From positions 1-18,073 of the forward strand of contig CAZSBS010000074.1 in NCBI GenBank assembly GCA_964605095.1: a DNA stretch of 18,073 nt, given 5' to 3'. Position numbers and translations under genes: made by a program. The first letter of the stretch is position 1. Every line of letters begins with the position of its first letter. The notes under the pieces were generated by a model. The model saw nothing but the letters and a program-made list of their open reading frames with translations, was not told where the DNA came from and did not search any database. Positions 1 through 6,495 of this stretch are shown piece after piece. The DNA is from JAUWQU01 sp964605095. GTDB taxonomy: Bacteria > Planctomycetota > Phycisphaerae > SM23-33.

Positions 1-2
1 CC

Positions 3-30
3 GGTAGTCAGTAGTCAGTAGCTGGTAGCC
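3..30. repeat. Heptanucleotide tandem repeat
   Basis: The stretch reads as four tandem 7-base units: GTAGTCA twice, then the degenerate copies GTAGCTG and GTAGCCC. It is preceded by a partial copy at the very edge of the window, so the array may continue to the left. It is not part of a recognised gene. Its role is unknown. It could be a slipped-strand intergenic repeat. Confidence 0.5.
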
Positions 31-69
31 CGTGGCGAGCCTTCGCGCGGTCAGGTGGAGGGTCCTTGC

Positions 70-98
70 TTGCCGTATCCCTGCACCAGCGCTACAAT
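70..98 (+). promoter_or_regulatory. Putative sigma-70 promoter for small membrane protein gene
   Basis: A -35-like hexamer TTGCCG (70-75) is separated by exactly 17 bases from a -10-like hexamer TACAAT (93-98, five of six matches to TATAAT). Transcription would begin near base 105, giving a leader of about 70 bases before the candidate start codons at 174-210. The match is seen in the sequence. Promoter function is inferred. Confidence 0.4.
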
Positions 99-173
99 AG
101 CTCTGCCGATGCGGAAGCGACAGTGGGGTCCATCAGGCCGGGGACTTGAGCCTGTCCAGGCTGGTCGGCAAAG

Positions 174-596
174 GTGGGCTTGGAAGAAAATGAGTTGAGA
201 AAGCGAAATATGGGGAGAAAGCGCGCGTTCATAGCTGTTGCGATTGCGATTAGTGGTGTCTTCCTGGCTATCGGTTGGTATGTGACAATGTCAGTCGGGT
301 CAGGCGATCCGGGCATGCCGGCGTGGGTAACCAAAGAAACGCCCTTGGGAAAGTTCGTCGCGGCCCCTGACGGTACGGCTAAGGGGCTGCCATATCAGAA
401 ATGGCGCTACCTGGTGAAGATGAAGCCTCCGCGGGAGGCTGTTGAGGAACTGGTGCGCTACCTGAAGTCCGCTCCGTGTGTTGCGGAGGTCAAGGTTGAC
501 ACCCCCATTACTGACAGTGAGTACTACGTGTCTATCATAGTCACATCGGTACGAGGGGATTCTATGCGAATGATCTTCACGCCTACCCCGGATTAG
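174..596 (+). CDS. Hypothetical single-pass membrane protein
   Basis: I do not recognise this 140-residue protein. It has a basic N-terminus (RKR at residues 9-11 and 15-17), one hydrophobic segment at about residues 18-40, and then a soluble region of about 100 residues. That topology suggests a membrane-anchored protein with its C-terminus outside the cytoplasm. The tail alternates helix-like (EAVEELVRYLKS) and strand-like (YYVSIIVTSV) stretches, as in a small alpha/beta domain. The start is uncertain: GTG at 174, TTG at 180 (after AAAGGTGG) and ATG at 210 are all in frame. A candidate sigma-70 promoter lies at 70-98. GC content is lower than in the flagellar genes, which may mean a different history. 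It is convergent with the next gene and has no visible link to the flagellar operon. Confidence 0.55.
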   Translation: MGLEENELRKRNMGRKRAFIAVAIAISGVFLAIGWYVTMSVGSGDPGMPAWVTKETPLGKFVAAPDGTAKGLPYQKWRYLVKMKPPREAVEELVRYLKSAPCVAEVKVDTPITDSEYYVSIIVTSVRGDSMRMIFTPTPD

Positions 597-642
597 GAAC
601 CCTCGGGACATGCTGCCTTAACAAGTGGCCATCATGCAGTGA

Positions 643-673
643 ACCGGCTTTAACCAGCGCCAACTAAAGCGGT
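643..673. terminator. Weak stem-loop between convergent genes
   Basis: ACCGGCTTTA (643-652) can pair with TAAAGCGGT (665-673), with one bulged base, around a loop of about 12 bases. It sits in the 76-base gap between the two convergent genes, so it could help end transcription in both directions. There is no U-tract on either strand, so a role as an intrinsic terminator is doubtful. Confidence 0.2.
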
Positions 674-1029
674 CACGAGCGATAGGCGCGGCGGGTCTTT
701 CGGCCGGCGGCTATGCGTTGGAGTTCCGCGCCGGCTTCGTGGCTGGCTGAGGCGATGGCGAGCGTCGCCTGCTTCCAGAGGGCCTGGATCCTCGCGACGG
801 CCTCCTCGGGCTTGGCCTTGTCGGTGGGGGTGAGCGACTCAAACAGCGCGCCGAGCCGGTCGACGAGCGGGCCGACGCGGTCGTCGCGGCCCTCGCTGAC
901 GGCCTGGATGATTTGCCGGAGGACAAGGTCGATGCCCGCTATGCCGGGACTGCTCGCCCCGGCGGGGTCGGGTGAGGGCAGCCCGGTGGCTTCGGGTAGT
1001 GTAGGATCAGTGGGGTTATTGTGGTGCAT
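673..1029 (-). CDS. Small helical protein, FliT/FlgN-type chaperone-like
   Basis: The 118-residue product has a Pro/Ser/Ala-rich disordered N-terminus (about residues 1-30). Two or three predicted amphipathic helices follow (LRQIIQAVSEG, VDRLGALFESL, EEAVARIQALWKQATLAIASASHEAGAELQRI), and the tail GRKTRRAYRS is basic. Small helical proteins ending in a basic, tyrosine-containing tail are typical of FliT/FlgN-like flagellar export chaperones, and the gene lies near a flagellar operon on the same strand. The similarity is by overall pattern only, so no symbol is given. The ATG at 1029 has only a weak Shine-Dalgarno (AGAAG). No good promoter was seen, and the repeat region at 1030-1424 separates it from the operon. 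An unrelated hypothetical protein is a real alternative. Confidence 0.55.
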   Translation of the reverse strand: MHHNNPTDPTLPEATGLPSPDPAGASSPGIAGIDLVLRQIIQAVSEGRDDRVGPLVDRLGALFESLTPTDKAKPEEAVARIQALWKQATLAIASASHEAGAELQRIAAGRKTRRAYRS

Positions 1030-1203
1030 CGCTTCTGCTGTCTTTGTTTGCTGCTGTTTTCTTTGTTTGTCGTTTTGCAGTTTTGAGTTTGCCTTCTTGT
1101 TTGGGATTTCGTGCTTGGTGCTTGGAACTTCCAGCTACGTACAACTACATTATTCCAGATACACAAACTGACTGGTTTGTCAGGCCCGATAGGGCCGACA
1201 GTG
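1030..1203. other. Intergenic spacer with T-rich heptad repeats
   Basis: This is a gene-free stretch with a strong T/G bias on the plus strand. It contains two copies of TCTTTGTTTG (from about 1038 and 1060) and a tandem GTGCTTG-GTGCTTG (about 1112-1125), followed by a short inverted repeat GGAA-C-TTCC. I see no convincing promoter or ORF. Together with 1204-1424 it makes about 395 bases without a gene. Confidence 0.4.
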
Positions 1204-1368
1204 TTTAGCCGGGGGCGTAAGCCCCCGGAACACGGTTATTTTCATAAATGAGCCCCAAAGGGGCGACAGAAGAAACATGCCGCTGTGCCAATGGTGCGTC
1301 TTTCTATCGCCCCTTCGGGGCTCTTGTTCTAAACGCACCCAATCCGGGGGCTTACGCCCCCGGCTAAA
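1204..1368. repeat. REPIN-like inverted pair of two-hairpin units
   Basis: Two units face each other. The left unit (1204-1270) has a hairpin with stem CCGGGGGC/GCCCCCGG and loop GTAA (1209-1228), a spacer of about 20 bases, then a GCCCC-AAA-GGGGC hairpin (1252-1264). The right unit is its inverse: GCCCC-TTC-GGGGC (1309-1321), a spacer of about 20 bases, then the large hairpin (1344-1363). The outer arms TTTAGCCGG...CCGGA match perfectly as reverse complements over about 24 bases, while the spacers differ in sequence but not in length. This is how REP doublets (REPINs), mobilised by RAYT-type transposases, are built. No transposase is present in the window. Confidence 0.65.
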
Positions 1369-1375
1369 TGCTTTC

Positions 1376-1394
1376 GCCCCATTCGGGGCTTTTG
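1376..1394 (+). terminator. GC-rich hairpin followed by TTTT
   Basis: GCCCC (1376-1380) pairs with GGGGC (1385-1389) around ATTC, and TTTT follows directly on the plus strand. It has the form of a short intrinsic terminator reading rightwards. It has the same core as the small hairpins of the adjacent REPIN-like repeat, so it may simply be a third, solitary repeat copy. On the minus strand, where it lies just after the TPR gene, no U-tract follows. Confidence 0.3.
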
Positions 1395-1424
1395 GAATCG
1401 GTCACTTTGAGCAGACGCGCCGCG

Positions 1425-2030
1425 CTAATCACGGCGGGCGGCCTCGGTCGGGTGTCGGGCGTCGAGCATGGCGCGGTGGACCTGTGCCAGCAGCGCGTTG
1501 GCTTCCGGCTTGCCGGGTTCGAGGTCCAGCACCTCCAGCAGCAGTTCGCGGGCGGGCAGGAGATGTTTTTCCTGGACGTACAGCGAGGCCAGGCAGAAGA
1601 GCACGGCCGAGTCGTCGGGATGGCCTTGGCGGTAGACTTCCAGGTAATGGATGATCTGCTTGAAGGTGCCCATCCGCCGGGACATCTGGAAGAGGCCCAG
1701 CAGTGCCAGGAGGTTGTCGGGCTCGATCTCGAGCGTTTGGAGGTACATGTCGAACGCCTGGTGGAAGTCCATCCGTTCCTGGCAGATCATGGCCAGGCCC
1801 GTGCAGGCGCCGGCGCAGCGGTTGTCGAGTTCCAGCGCTCTGAGGAACTGGCGGTAGGCTTCCTCGTGCCGGCCTAGCTGGAACGAGACGTTGGCCAGCC
1901 CGACCAGCGGTTCGGCCCGGTCAGGCGCCATTACCGCGGCGCGCGAGAAGCACCACTTGGCCTTTGACAGTTCAGCCATGGCCAGGTGACAGTTTCCCAA
2001 CTCCTGCAATTTTTCGTACGAGGATGGCAC
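1425..2030 (-). CDS. TPR-repeat protein at end of flagellar operon
   Basis: The 201-residue soluble protein is built almost wholly of tetratricopeptide repeats, about five units of 34 residues. Typical signatures are LGNCHLAMAELSKAKWCFSRA, PLVGLANVSFQLGRHEEAYR and CLASLYVQEKHLLPARELLLE, each followed by a P at the repeat boundary. TPRs bind other proteins, so an assembly or chaperone role is likely, but the partner cannot be read from the sequence. The start is GTG at 2030, with AGGA seven bases upstream. No signal peptide is seen. It follows flgL by 169 bases and has its own sigma-54 promoter at 2045-2060, which places it in the flagellar regulon. If that promoter is used, the transcript would begin only 3-4 bases before the GTG. 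An alternative ATG, 17 codons in, would cut into the first TPR. Confidence 0.85.
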   Translation of the reverse strand: MPSSYEKLQELGNCHLAMAELSKAKWCFSRAAVMAPDRAEPLVGLANVSFQLGRHEEAYRQFLRALELDNRCAGACTGLAMICQERMDFHQAFDMYLQTLEIEPDNLLALLGLFQMSRRMGTFKQIIHYLEVYRQGHPDDSAVLFCLASLYVQEKHLLPARELLLEVLDLEPGKPEANALLAQVHRAMLDARHPTEAARRD

Positions 2031-2044
2031 GATGCCTTTCCTGA

Positions 2045-2060
2045 TGCAATTGTCGTGCCA
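2045..2060 (-). promoter_or_regulatory. Sigma-54 (-24/-12) promoter before TPR gene
   Basis: Read on the minus strand the site is TGGCACGACAATTGCA: -24 element TGGCACG, four bases, -12 element TTGCA. The GG and GC dinucleotides are 12 bases apart, as the family requires. It matches the published RpoN consensus at every conserved position. It has the same layout as the site before fliK, so the same activator may serve both. Predicted transcription start is about 2034. Confidence 0.75.
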
Positions 2061-2166
2061 TTGGGCCTTTTGCGTTACGGTGCAGGAAACAGGCCGTGTG
2101 GATGCGATTCGGGCTACGGGCCTGGCCGGGCGGGGCCGGAAGATGTAAGCCTTTTGGGCGCGCCGT

Positions 2167-2181
2167 GGCGCTTGGAGCGCC
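2167..2181 (-). terminator. Stem-loop after flgL
   Basis: On the minus strand GGCGCT-CCA-AGCGCC forms a perfect 6-base stem with a 3-base loop, 19 bases after the flgL stop codon. No run of U follows, so it is a weak intrinsic terminator at best. It could reduce read-through into the TPR gene or protect the 3' end of the mRNA. Confidence 0.3.
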
Positions 2182-2199
2182 TCAAATCTTTACGGAAGG

Positions 2200-3621
2200 C
2201 TACTGGATGAAATCCAGCAGTGACAGCGACAGCAGCCTCGCCGCACTGGTCAGCGTCATCTGGTAGAGGTTCTGGGAACGTGCCAACTCCGTGGCCACGT
2301 TGACGATGTCGGCGTCCTGGAGCATGGCGGCCCGGTCGTCGGCCGCGTCGCGGTTGGTCTCGAGCGTCTGCGTCATGGCGTCCATCGCCTGGATTCGCGA
2401 GCCGACGGCGGCGAGTTTCTGCGTAATGTTGTCCGTCACGGTCATCAGGCTGGTTGTGGCCTGGCGTAGCAGTTCCTGCTGCCGGCTGGAGTCCAGGCCA
2501 TTGGTGTTGCTCAGCAGGTCGCGGATGTTCATCAGCGTGCCGAAAAGGTTGTAGGAGCCCGGGACCGTCACGGCGTCCATGCCGGTTGCGCTGATGCCCG
2601 ATGGGTCCACCATCAGCACGCCGCCTGTGCGAGGGTCTGTCACGGCCACCTGCTGGGTGAAGTCGGTTACCGTCGTGGTGGTGGCGCCGTCATCCAGCGA
2701 GAGCGTGACCGAGCGGGAGACCTGCCACTGTCCGTCGGTGCCGACCCAGCCGGTCATGTCCACGTGGACGCTCTGCCCGTCGGCGTTGGTCAGTTGGAGG
2801 TCGTCGTCGGCGGCGGTGAACGCCACGGCCTGGCCACCGTCGAGCCTGACCGTCGAGCCGGCGGCGTCGACGGTTATGGTATGGGCGCCCACGATGGTGT
2901 CCCCGGCGGCTGAGCTTCCCGCGCCCAGGCCGCTGGCGGGGGCGTAGGACGTGGTCCCGCCGTCGCCGACGGTCAGCCAGAGGTCGCCTTGGACGGTCGA
3001 TATCGACAAGCCCGCCGCGGCGCCGGTCGAGCCGATGAACACGGGCGTGTCGGGCTTGGATATTCGGAAAATCTCGTCGCCGACGAGTTGGCTGGCGATG
3101 TTTGTGCCGGGCGCCACGGGCACCCACATCTGCTCGAGGCTTCCGGCGTACTGCACGTCGGTGATGCGCCCGTCGACGCGCTGGGCCACGTATGGCGCGG
3201 TCGCGATGTTCTGCCCACCGAAGGAGTACTGCCCGAGGTCATACGTGTTGGCCAGGAACAGCGTCTGCTCGAGCAGCGTGTCCACCTCCGAGGCCATGCT
3301 GGCGCGGTTGGCGTCGCTGTATATCCCGCTGGATGCCTGCGTGAGCAGTTCGCGTACCCTGGTAAGGCTGGTGGAGACCTGCTGCATGGCGTTGAGGGAG
3401 TTGCCCAGCGTCTGCGAGGTCTGCCCGAGGTTCTTGAGGTAGGTGTCCAGGGAGGCGGACTTTCTCCGCAGGTCCATGATCTTGACGGCGCTGCCAGGGT
3501 CGTCGGACGCCTTGCCGACGCGCAGCCCGGTGGATACCTGCTCCTGGAGCCTGGCAAGCGTCGCCGACTGGGTCTGAAGCGCGTATACCGTGTTTGAGTA
3601 TATCGAACCCCATCCGCTCAT
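2200..3621 (-). CDS. flgL: Flagellar hook-filament junction protein FlgL
   Basis: FlgL (HAP3) is exported and forms the second junction ring between hook and filament. The N-terminal D0/D1 coiled-coil region is flagellin-like: YALQTQSATLARLQEQVSTG, then KASDDPGSAVKIMDLR. The matching C-terminal helices end LARSQNLYQMTLTSAARLLSLSLLDFIQ. At 473 residues it is much longer than the roughly 317 of enterobacteria. The extra length is a beta-rich middle insertion (about residues 175-340) containing Asp/Gly-rich strand segments. The start is ATG at 3621 with AAGGA seven bases upstream. It lies 25 bases after flgK, the usual partner. FlgN is the expected export chaperone. Confidence 0.95.
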   Translation of the reverse strand: MSGWGSIYSNTVYALQTQSATLARLQEQVSTGLRVGKASDDPGSAVKIMDLRRKSASLDTYLKNLGQTSQTLGNSLNAMQQVSTSLTRVRELLTQASSGIYSDANRASMASEVDTLLEQTLFLANTYDLGQYSFGGQNIATAPYVAQRVDGRITDVQYAGSLEQMWVPVAPGTNIASQLVGDEIFRISKPDTPVFIGSTGAAAGLSISTVQGDLWLTVGDGGTTSYAPASGLGAGSSAAGDTIVGAHTITVDAAGSTVRLDGGQAVAFTAADDDLQLTNADGQSVHVDMTGWVGTDGQWQVSRSVTLSLDDGATTTTVTDFTQQVAVTDPRTGGVLMVDPSGISATGMDAVTVPGSYNLFGTLMNIRDLLSNTNGLDSSRQQELLRQATTSLMTVTDNITQKLAAVGSRIQAMDAMTQTLETNRDAADDRAAMLQDADIVNVATELARSQNLYQMTLTSAARLLSLSLLDFIQ

Positions 3622-3646
3622 TTGGATTTCCTTGCCGTCATCTTGG

Positions 3647-5602
3647 TCACATCATGTCCATAAGGTACTTGATGGTCTGGTCCTGGCTGCTTATGACCTT
3701 GGAACATGCCTGGAAGAACCGCTCCAGCATCATCAGGTTGGCGGCTTCCTCGTTCACGTCCACGCCGCTTACGCCGTCTCGCTGGTTCTCAAGCTGCTGG
3801 ATGATCTGCGACGAGCTTTCCTGGCGGCTCTTGGCAAGAGCGACCCTCTGGCCGACGCTGCTGATGAAAAACTGGAGGTGCTCGCCCGGAGTAAGCTGCC
3901 CCAGCGAAGCCTGCTTGAGGTCCTCCATGCCCGCCATGGCCAGGGCGTTGAGGTTGTCGCCGCCGCCGGACGATGCGGAAACCGCCAAGCGGGTCGGGTC
4001 GGAAAGAACTTCCGCGCTGACGCTCATGGTAAGCGCGGAGTTGCCGCCGAAGAGCGTGTTGATTCCCGCCGCCGCCAGGAAGCCCGTGCTGTCGGACTGC
4101 GCCAGGGCCTCGACGGTGAACTGCTGGCCGTCGGTCAGCGTTCCAAGCGACAAGGCCACGTATACTCCGTCGGCAACCGCCAGGCGCTGCCCGGCGGCGT
4201 ATCCGCTGCCGATTGAAAACGTGTTCACCAACTCGCCGCCGGAGTCCCGCACCTCCAGCTCCAGCCCAGGCGTCACGCCTGCCTGGCCCGTGCCCTGGAT
4301 GGTGAACGTGTAGGTCGTGTTCTCCGATCCGCTGTAGTTGCCGCTGATTGTCGGTGCGGCGGTGCCCGTCAGACTGGTGGACGTGGGCTGGGCCTCCACG
4401 CCCGGGCGGAAGTCGAAAGTGTAGCCGTCATCGGCCTTGATCTTGAGCCGGCTGTCGGCGATGAAGGCCGTAATGGGGCCCACGGCATCGAGCCTGCCCG
4501 CGATGTCCGCCATGGTGTCCTTGGCGGGGTCGACGGCGATCTCATACCGGCTGACTTCGCCGGTGGCGGTGTCGGTCACCCGCACCCAGAAGCTGCCTGC
4601 CTGGACCTGGGGGATCGAGTCGCTCAGCACGCCGGAGCCAACCGATCCGCCGGTGAGTTCCTCGAATGCCCCAGATGATCCGACGCCCTGGACGTGCAGG
4701 CTGTTGACGCTGGTTATCACCTGGGTGGCAAGGGCGTCGAGTTGGCCGCTCAACTGGGCTATGACGTTGTTCCGGAGGTCAATCAGCGCGCCAAGCCTGC
4801 CGCCGGAGACGTTGGTTTCAATAATGGCCGAGTTCTTCATCGACACGCCGAGCTTCTCGGAGGAATCCATGCACAAGGTCAGTTCGGTGGCATGGGTGCC
4901 TATGACCAGCGGGGCGCCCCAGGCCATTATGTCTCGGCTGCCGGCCTCGGCCAGGCTGTTGGTCTGGATCGGAATGATCTCGGACAGCTCACGCACGAGC
5001 TGGTCCCGCTGGTCGGCAAGCAGGTTGGCGGATCCGCCGCGGCTGACCTTCGCGAGGATCTGCTCATTCAGGTCGGCGATCCGTCCGGTCAATTGGTTGA
5101 CCTGGGAGACAACGTCTTGTGCCCCGGTCTTGAGGCTGTTGGCGGTCTCCGTGAGGAAGCTTCCGTGGTTGTGGAACTGCTCGGCCAGCGACTGGGCCGA
5201 CCACACCGTCTGCTGAAGCTGGGCGGAACTCTGAGGCTGGGCGGCAAGCTCACGCATGTCGCCGAAGAACTGCGTCAAGGCGGTGATCAGGCCCTGTGAG
5301 CCGAGCTGTCCCAGTGAACTCTCGATGGACTGAAGGGTCGTCAGTTCCTGCGTGAACTGGCCCTGGAGAGGCTGGTTTCGCAGGATTTCGCTCTCGAGCA
5401 GGCCGTCCATGGTCCGGCGTACCTCGGTTATCTCCGCGCCCCCGACTGACGGGCTGGAGTGGCTGCCCGACGAGACCGGGTTTATCACCGGCACCTGGCG
5501 ATGGTAGCCTTCCGTGTTTGCGTTGGCGATGTTCGTGGCGACGATATCGAGGGCACGCTGGGCGACGATCAGCCCGCTCAGTCCTATCGTAAGGTTGCTC
5601 AT
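3647..5602 (-). CDS. flgK: Flagellar hook-associated protein FlgK
   Basis: FlgK (HAP1) is exported and forms the first hook-filament junction ring. The rod/hook N-terminal motif is clear: SGLIVAQRALDIVATNIANANTEGYHRQ at residues 9-36. The C-terminal D0 region is also typical (VDVNEEAANLMMLERFFQACSKVISSQDQTIKYLMDMM). The product is 651 residues against about 547 in E. coli. Extra Thr/Gly-rich beta-type sequence lies around residues 320-520. The ATG at 5602 has GGAG nine bases upstream, located in the end of the flgN-like gene, and there are only three bases between the two genes. FlgL follows 25 bases downstream. No cysteine-rich or enzymatic domain is seen in the insertion. Confidence 0.96.
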   Translation of the reverse strand: MSNLTIGLSGLIVAQRALDIVATNIANANTEGYHRQVPVINPVSSGSHSSPSVGGAEITEVRRTMDGLLESEILRNQPLQGQFTQELTTLQSIESSLGQLGSQGLITALTQFFGDMRELAAQPQSSAQLQQTVWSAQSLAEQFHNHGSFLTETANSLKTGAQDVVSQVNQLTGRIADLNEQILAKVSRGGSANLLADQRDQLVRELSEIIPIQTNSLAEAGSRDIMAWGAPLVIGTHATELTLCMDSSEKLGVSMKNSAIIETNVSGGRLGALIDLRNNVIAQLSGQLDALATQVITSVNSLHVQGVGSSGAFEELTGGSVGSGVLSDSIPQVQAGSFWVRVTDTATGEVSRYEIAVDPAKDTMADIAGRLDAVGPITAFIADSRLKIKADDGYTFDFRPGVEAQPTSTSLTGTAAPTISGNYSGSENTTYTFTIQGTGQAGVTPGLELEVRDSGGELVNTFSIGSGYAAGQRLAVADGVYVALSLGTLTDGQQFTVEALAQSDSTGFLAAAGINTLFGGNSALTMSVSAEVLSDPTRLAVSASSGGGDNLNALAMAGMEDLKQASLGQLTPGEHLQFFISSVGQRVALAKSRQESSSQIIQQLENQRDGVSGVDVNEEAANLMMLERFFQACSKVISSQDQTIKYLMDMM

Positions 5603-5605
5603 CAG

Positions 5606-6166
5606 CTATCGCTCCGTGTCCATAAGGCTGCCGCAGCCACGCCAGTGCTGCGGGCCGCGCTGCCCGTATACGGTCACGCGCTTGTCGGACCCGACAATAC
5701 ATTCGATCAGCAGGCGGTTGATCCTCGCGCACTCAGCCAGCAGAACCGCGGTCTGGCGGTGCTTGCGGCGGATTCGCTCGGCCAGGTCCGTCACTTGGCG
5801 GCGCCGCTGGGCCAGAATCCGGCGGTCGCTTTGCCCGACCATGCCCAGCAGGCGCTCCAGACGGGTCTTGCCCGCCGGCCAGCCGAGATGCTCCGCAAGC
5901 TCGTCGCGGGCGGCCTGGAACTGGGCGTCAGCCAGCGCCTGGTGCTGCCGGGATCGGGTCATCTCCTCGAGAACCCGCTCCATCCGGTCGTTGTCGTTGG
6001 CGATGATGGACTCGCTCAGCGCGTCCAGTTCCGCCTCGCGCCGGCTGAGCAGGTCGATCTGGCAGTCCAGGCTCTCGGTCAGCCGCTGGAGCATCTGGGG
6101 CCCCGGCGGGGCCGGCGACTCGGCGGCGCCACTGCCGGCGGCGTCAGGCTGCAAGGTGCGCGTCAC
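5606..6166 (-). CDS. flgN: FlgN-like flagellar export chaperone
   Basis: The 186-residue cytosolic product is mostly alpha-helical and probably coiled-coil: QMLQRLTESLDCQIDLLSRREAELDALSESI, then further charged helices, ending with a basic tail containing VTVYGQRG. Length, helical content, tail and position directly before flgK-flgL fit FlgN, which keeps FlgK and FlgL unfolded and delivers them to the export gate. Sequence conservation in the family is low, so the call rests partly on context. The start is GTG at 6166: it overlaps the flgJ stop (GTGA) and has AAGGTG five bases upstream. A start further upstream would lie inside flgJ. An Ala/Pro-rich leader (residues 1-22) precedes the first helix. 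Confidence 0.75.
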   Translation of the reverse strand: MTRTLQPDAAGSGAAESPAPPGPQMLQRLTESLDCQIDLLSRREAELDALSESIIANDNDRMERVLEEMTRSRQHQALADAQFQAARDELAEHLGWPAGKTRLERLLGMVGQSDRRILAQRRRQVTDLAERIRRKHRQTAVLLAECARINRLLIECIVGSDKRVTVYGQRGPQHWRGCGSLMDTER

Positions 6167-6495
6167 GGATTCACCTTCTTTCCTTGTTCGGCGCCGGCGT
6201 AGCCTTGCCGGCCGGCAATCTGCTTCCATAGGCCCAGCCCGCCCTTGTCGGCGAGGTCCTGGGCAAGGTAATACCAGAACATGTCCTTGACTCCCTGACT
6301 GGAGCCCTCGTCAAGCAGCGGCGATTCGTCAACCGTGTTAGCCATCTCCTGGAGCACCTTGTGGATCAGCACCGACTCGAAGTCCTTGGCGGCCTGCTCG
6401 TTCTTGAGTTCGCCCGGCGAGGCGCTCAGTCGCGTCTCAGCCGGCGAGGACAACGGCATCAGCGAGTCCGACAGGGATTGAATGTTGATAGTCAT
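6163..6495 (-). CDS. flgJ: Rod-binding protein FlgJ (short form, no muramidase)
   Basis: The 110-residue protein corresponds only to the N-terminal rod-binding (rod cap) domain. It has KDFESVLIHKVLQEM and the Trp/Tyr-rich end of the domain (GVKDMFWYYLAQDLADKGGLGLWKQI). The glucosaminidase/muramidase domain found in the gamma-proteobacterial FlgJ is absent, as in many other phyla. The cell must therefore open peptidoglycan for the rod with a separately encoded enzyme, which is not in this window. The ATG at 6495 shares one base with the flgI stop (TGATG), which suggests translational coupling. The stop overlaps the flgN start. No signal peptide is visible, as expected for a protein exported by the flagellar apparatus. 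Confidence 0.9.
   Translation of the reverse strand: MTINIQSLSDSLMPLSSPAETRLSASPGELKNEQAAKDFESVLIHKVLQEMANTVDESPLLDEGSSQGVKDMFWYYLAQDLADKGGLGLWKQIAGRQGYAGAEQGKKVNP

Noticed and set aside
56..70. TGGAGGGTCCTTGC resembling a -24/-12 site on the plus strand
   Set aside because: The GG to GC distance is 11 rather than 12 and the -24 element is poor.
713..1171. 152-codon plus-strand frame opposite the FliT-like gene
   Set aside because: It runs into the low-complexity T-rich spacer and has no domain. The minus-strand frame has better protein-like character.
1281..1295. TGGCACAGCGGCA on the minus strand as a third sigma-54 promoter
   Set aside because: GG to GC spacing is 9 bases, which is not functional for sigma-54, and it falls inside the REPIN-like element.
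1204..1389. CRISPR-like array
   Set aside because: The units are inverted, not direct, there are only two of them, and there are no spacers of regular length or cas genes.
3590..4313. Long plus-strand frames opposite flgK
   Set aside because: Two overlapping frames in different phases run antisense to a clear flgK. Neither has family features.
6167..6229. N-terminal extension of the flgN-like gene to 6229
   Set aside because: It would lie inside flgJ and adds an Arg-rich stretch. GTG 6166 has a good ribosome site and overlaps the flgJ stop.
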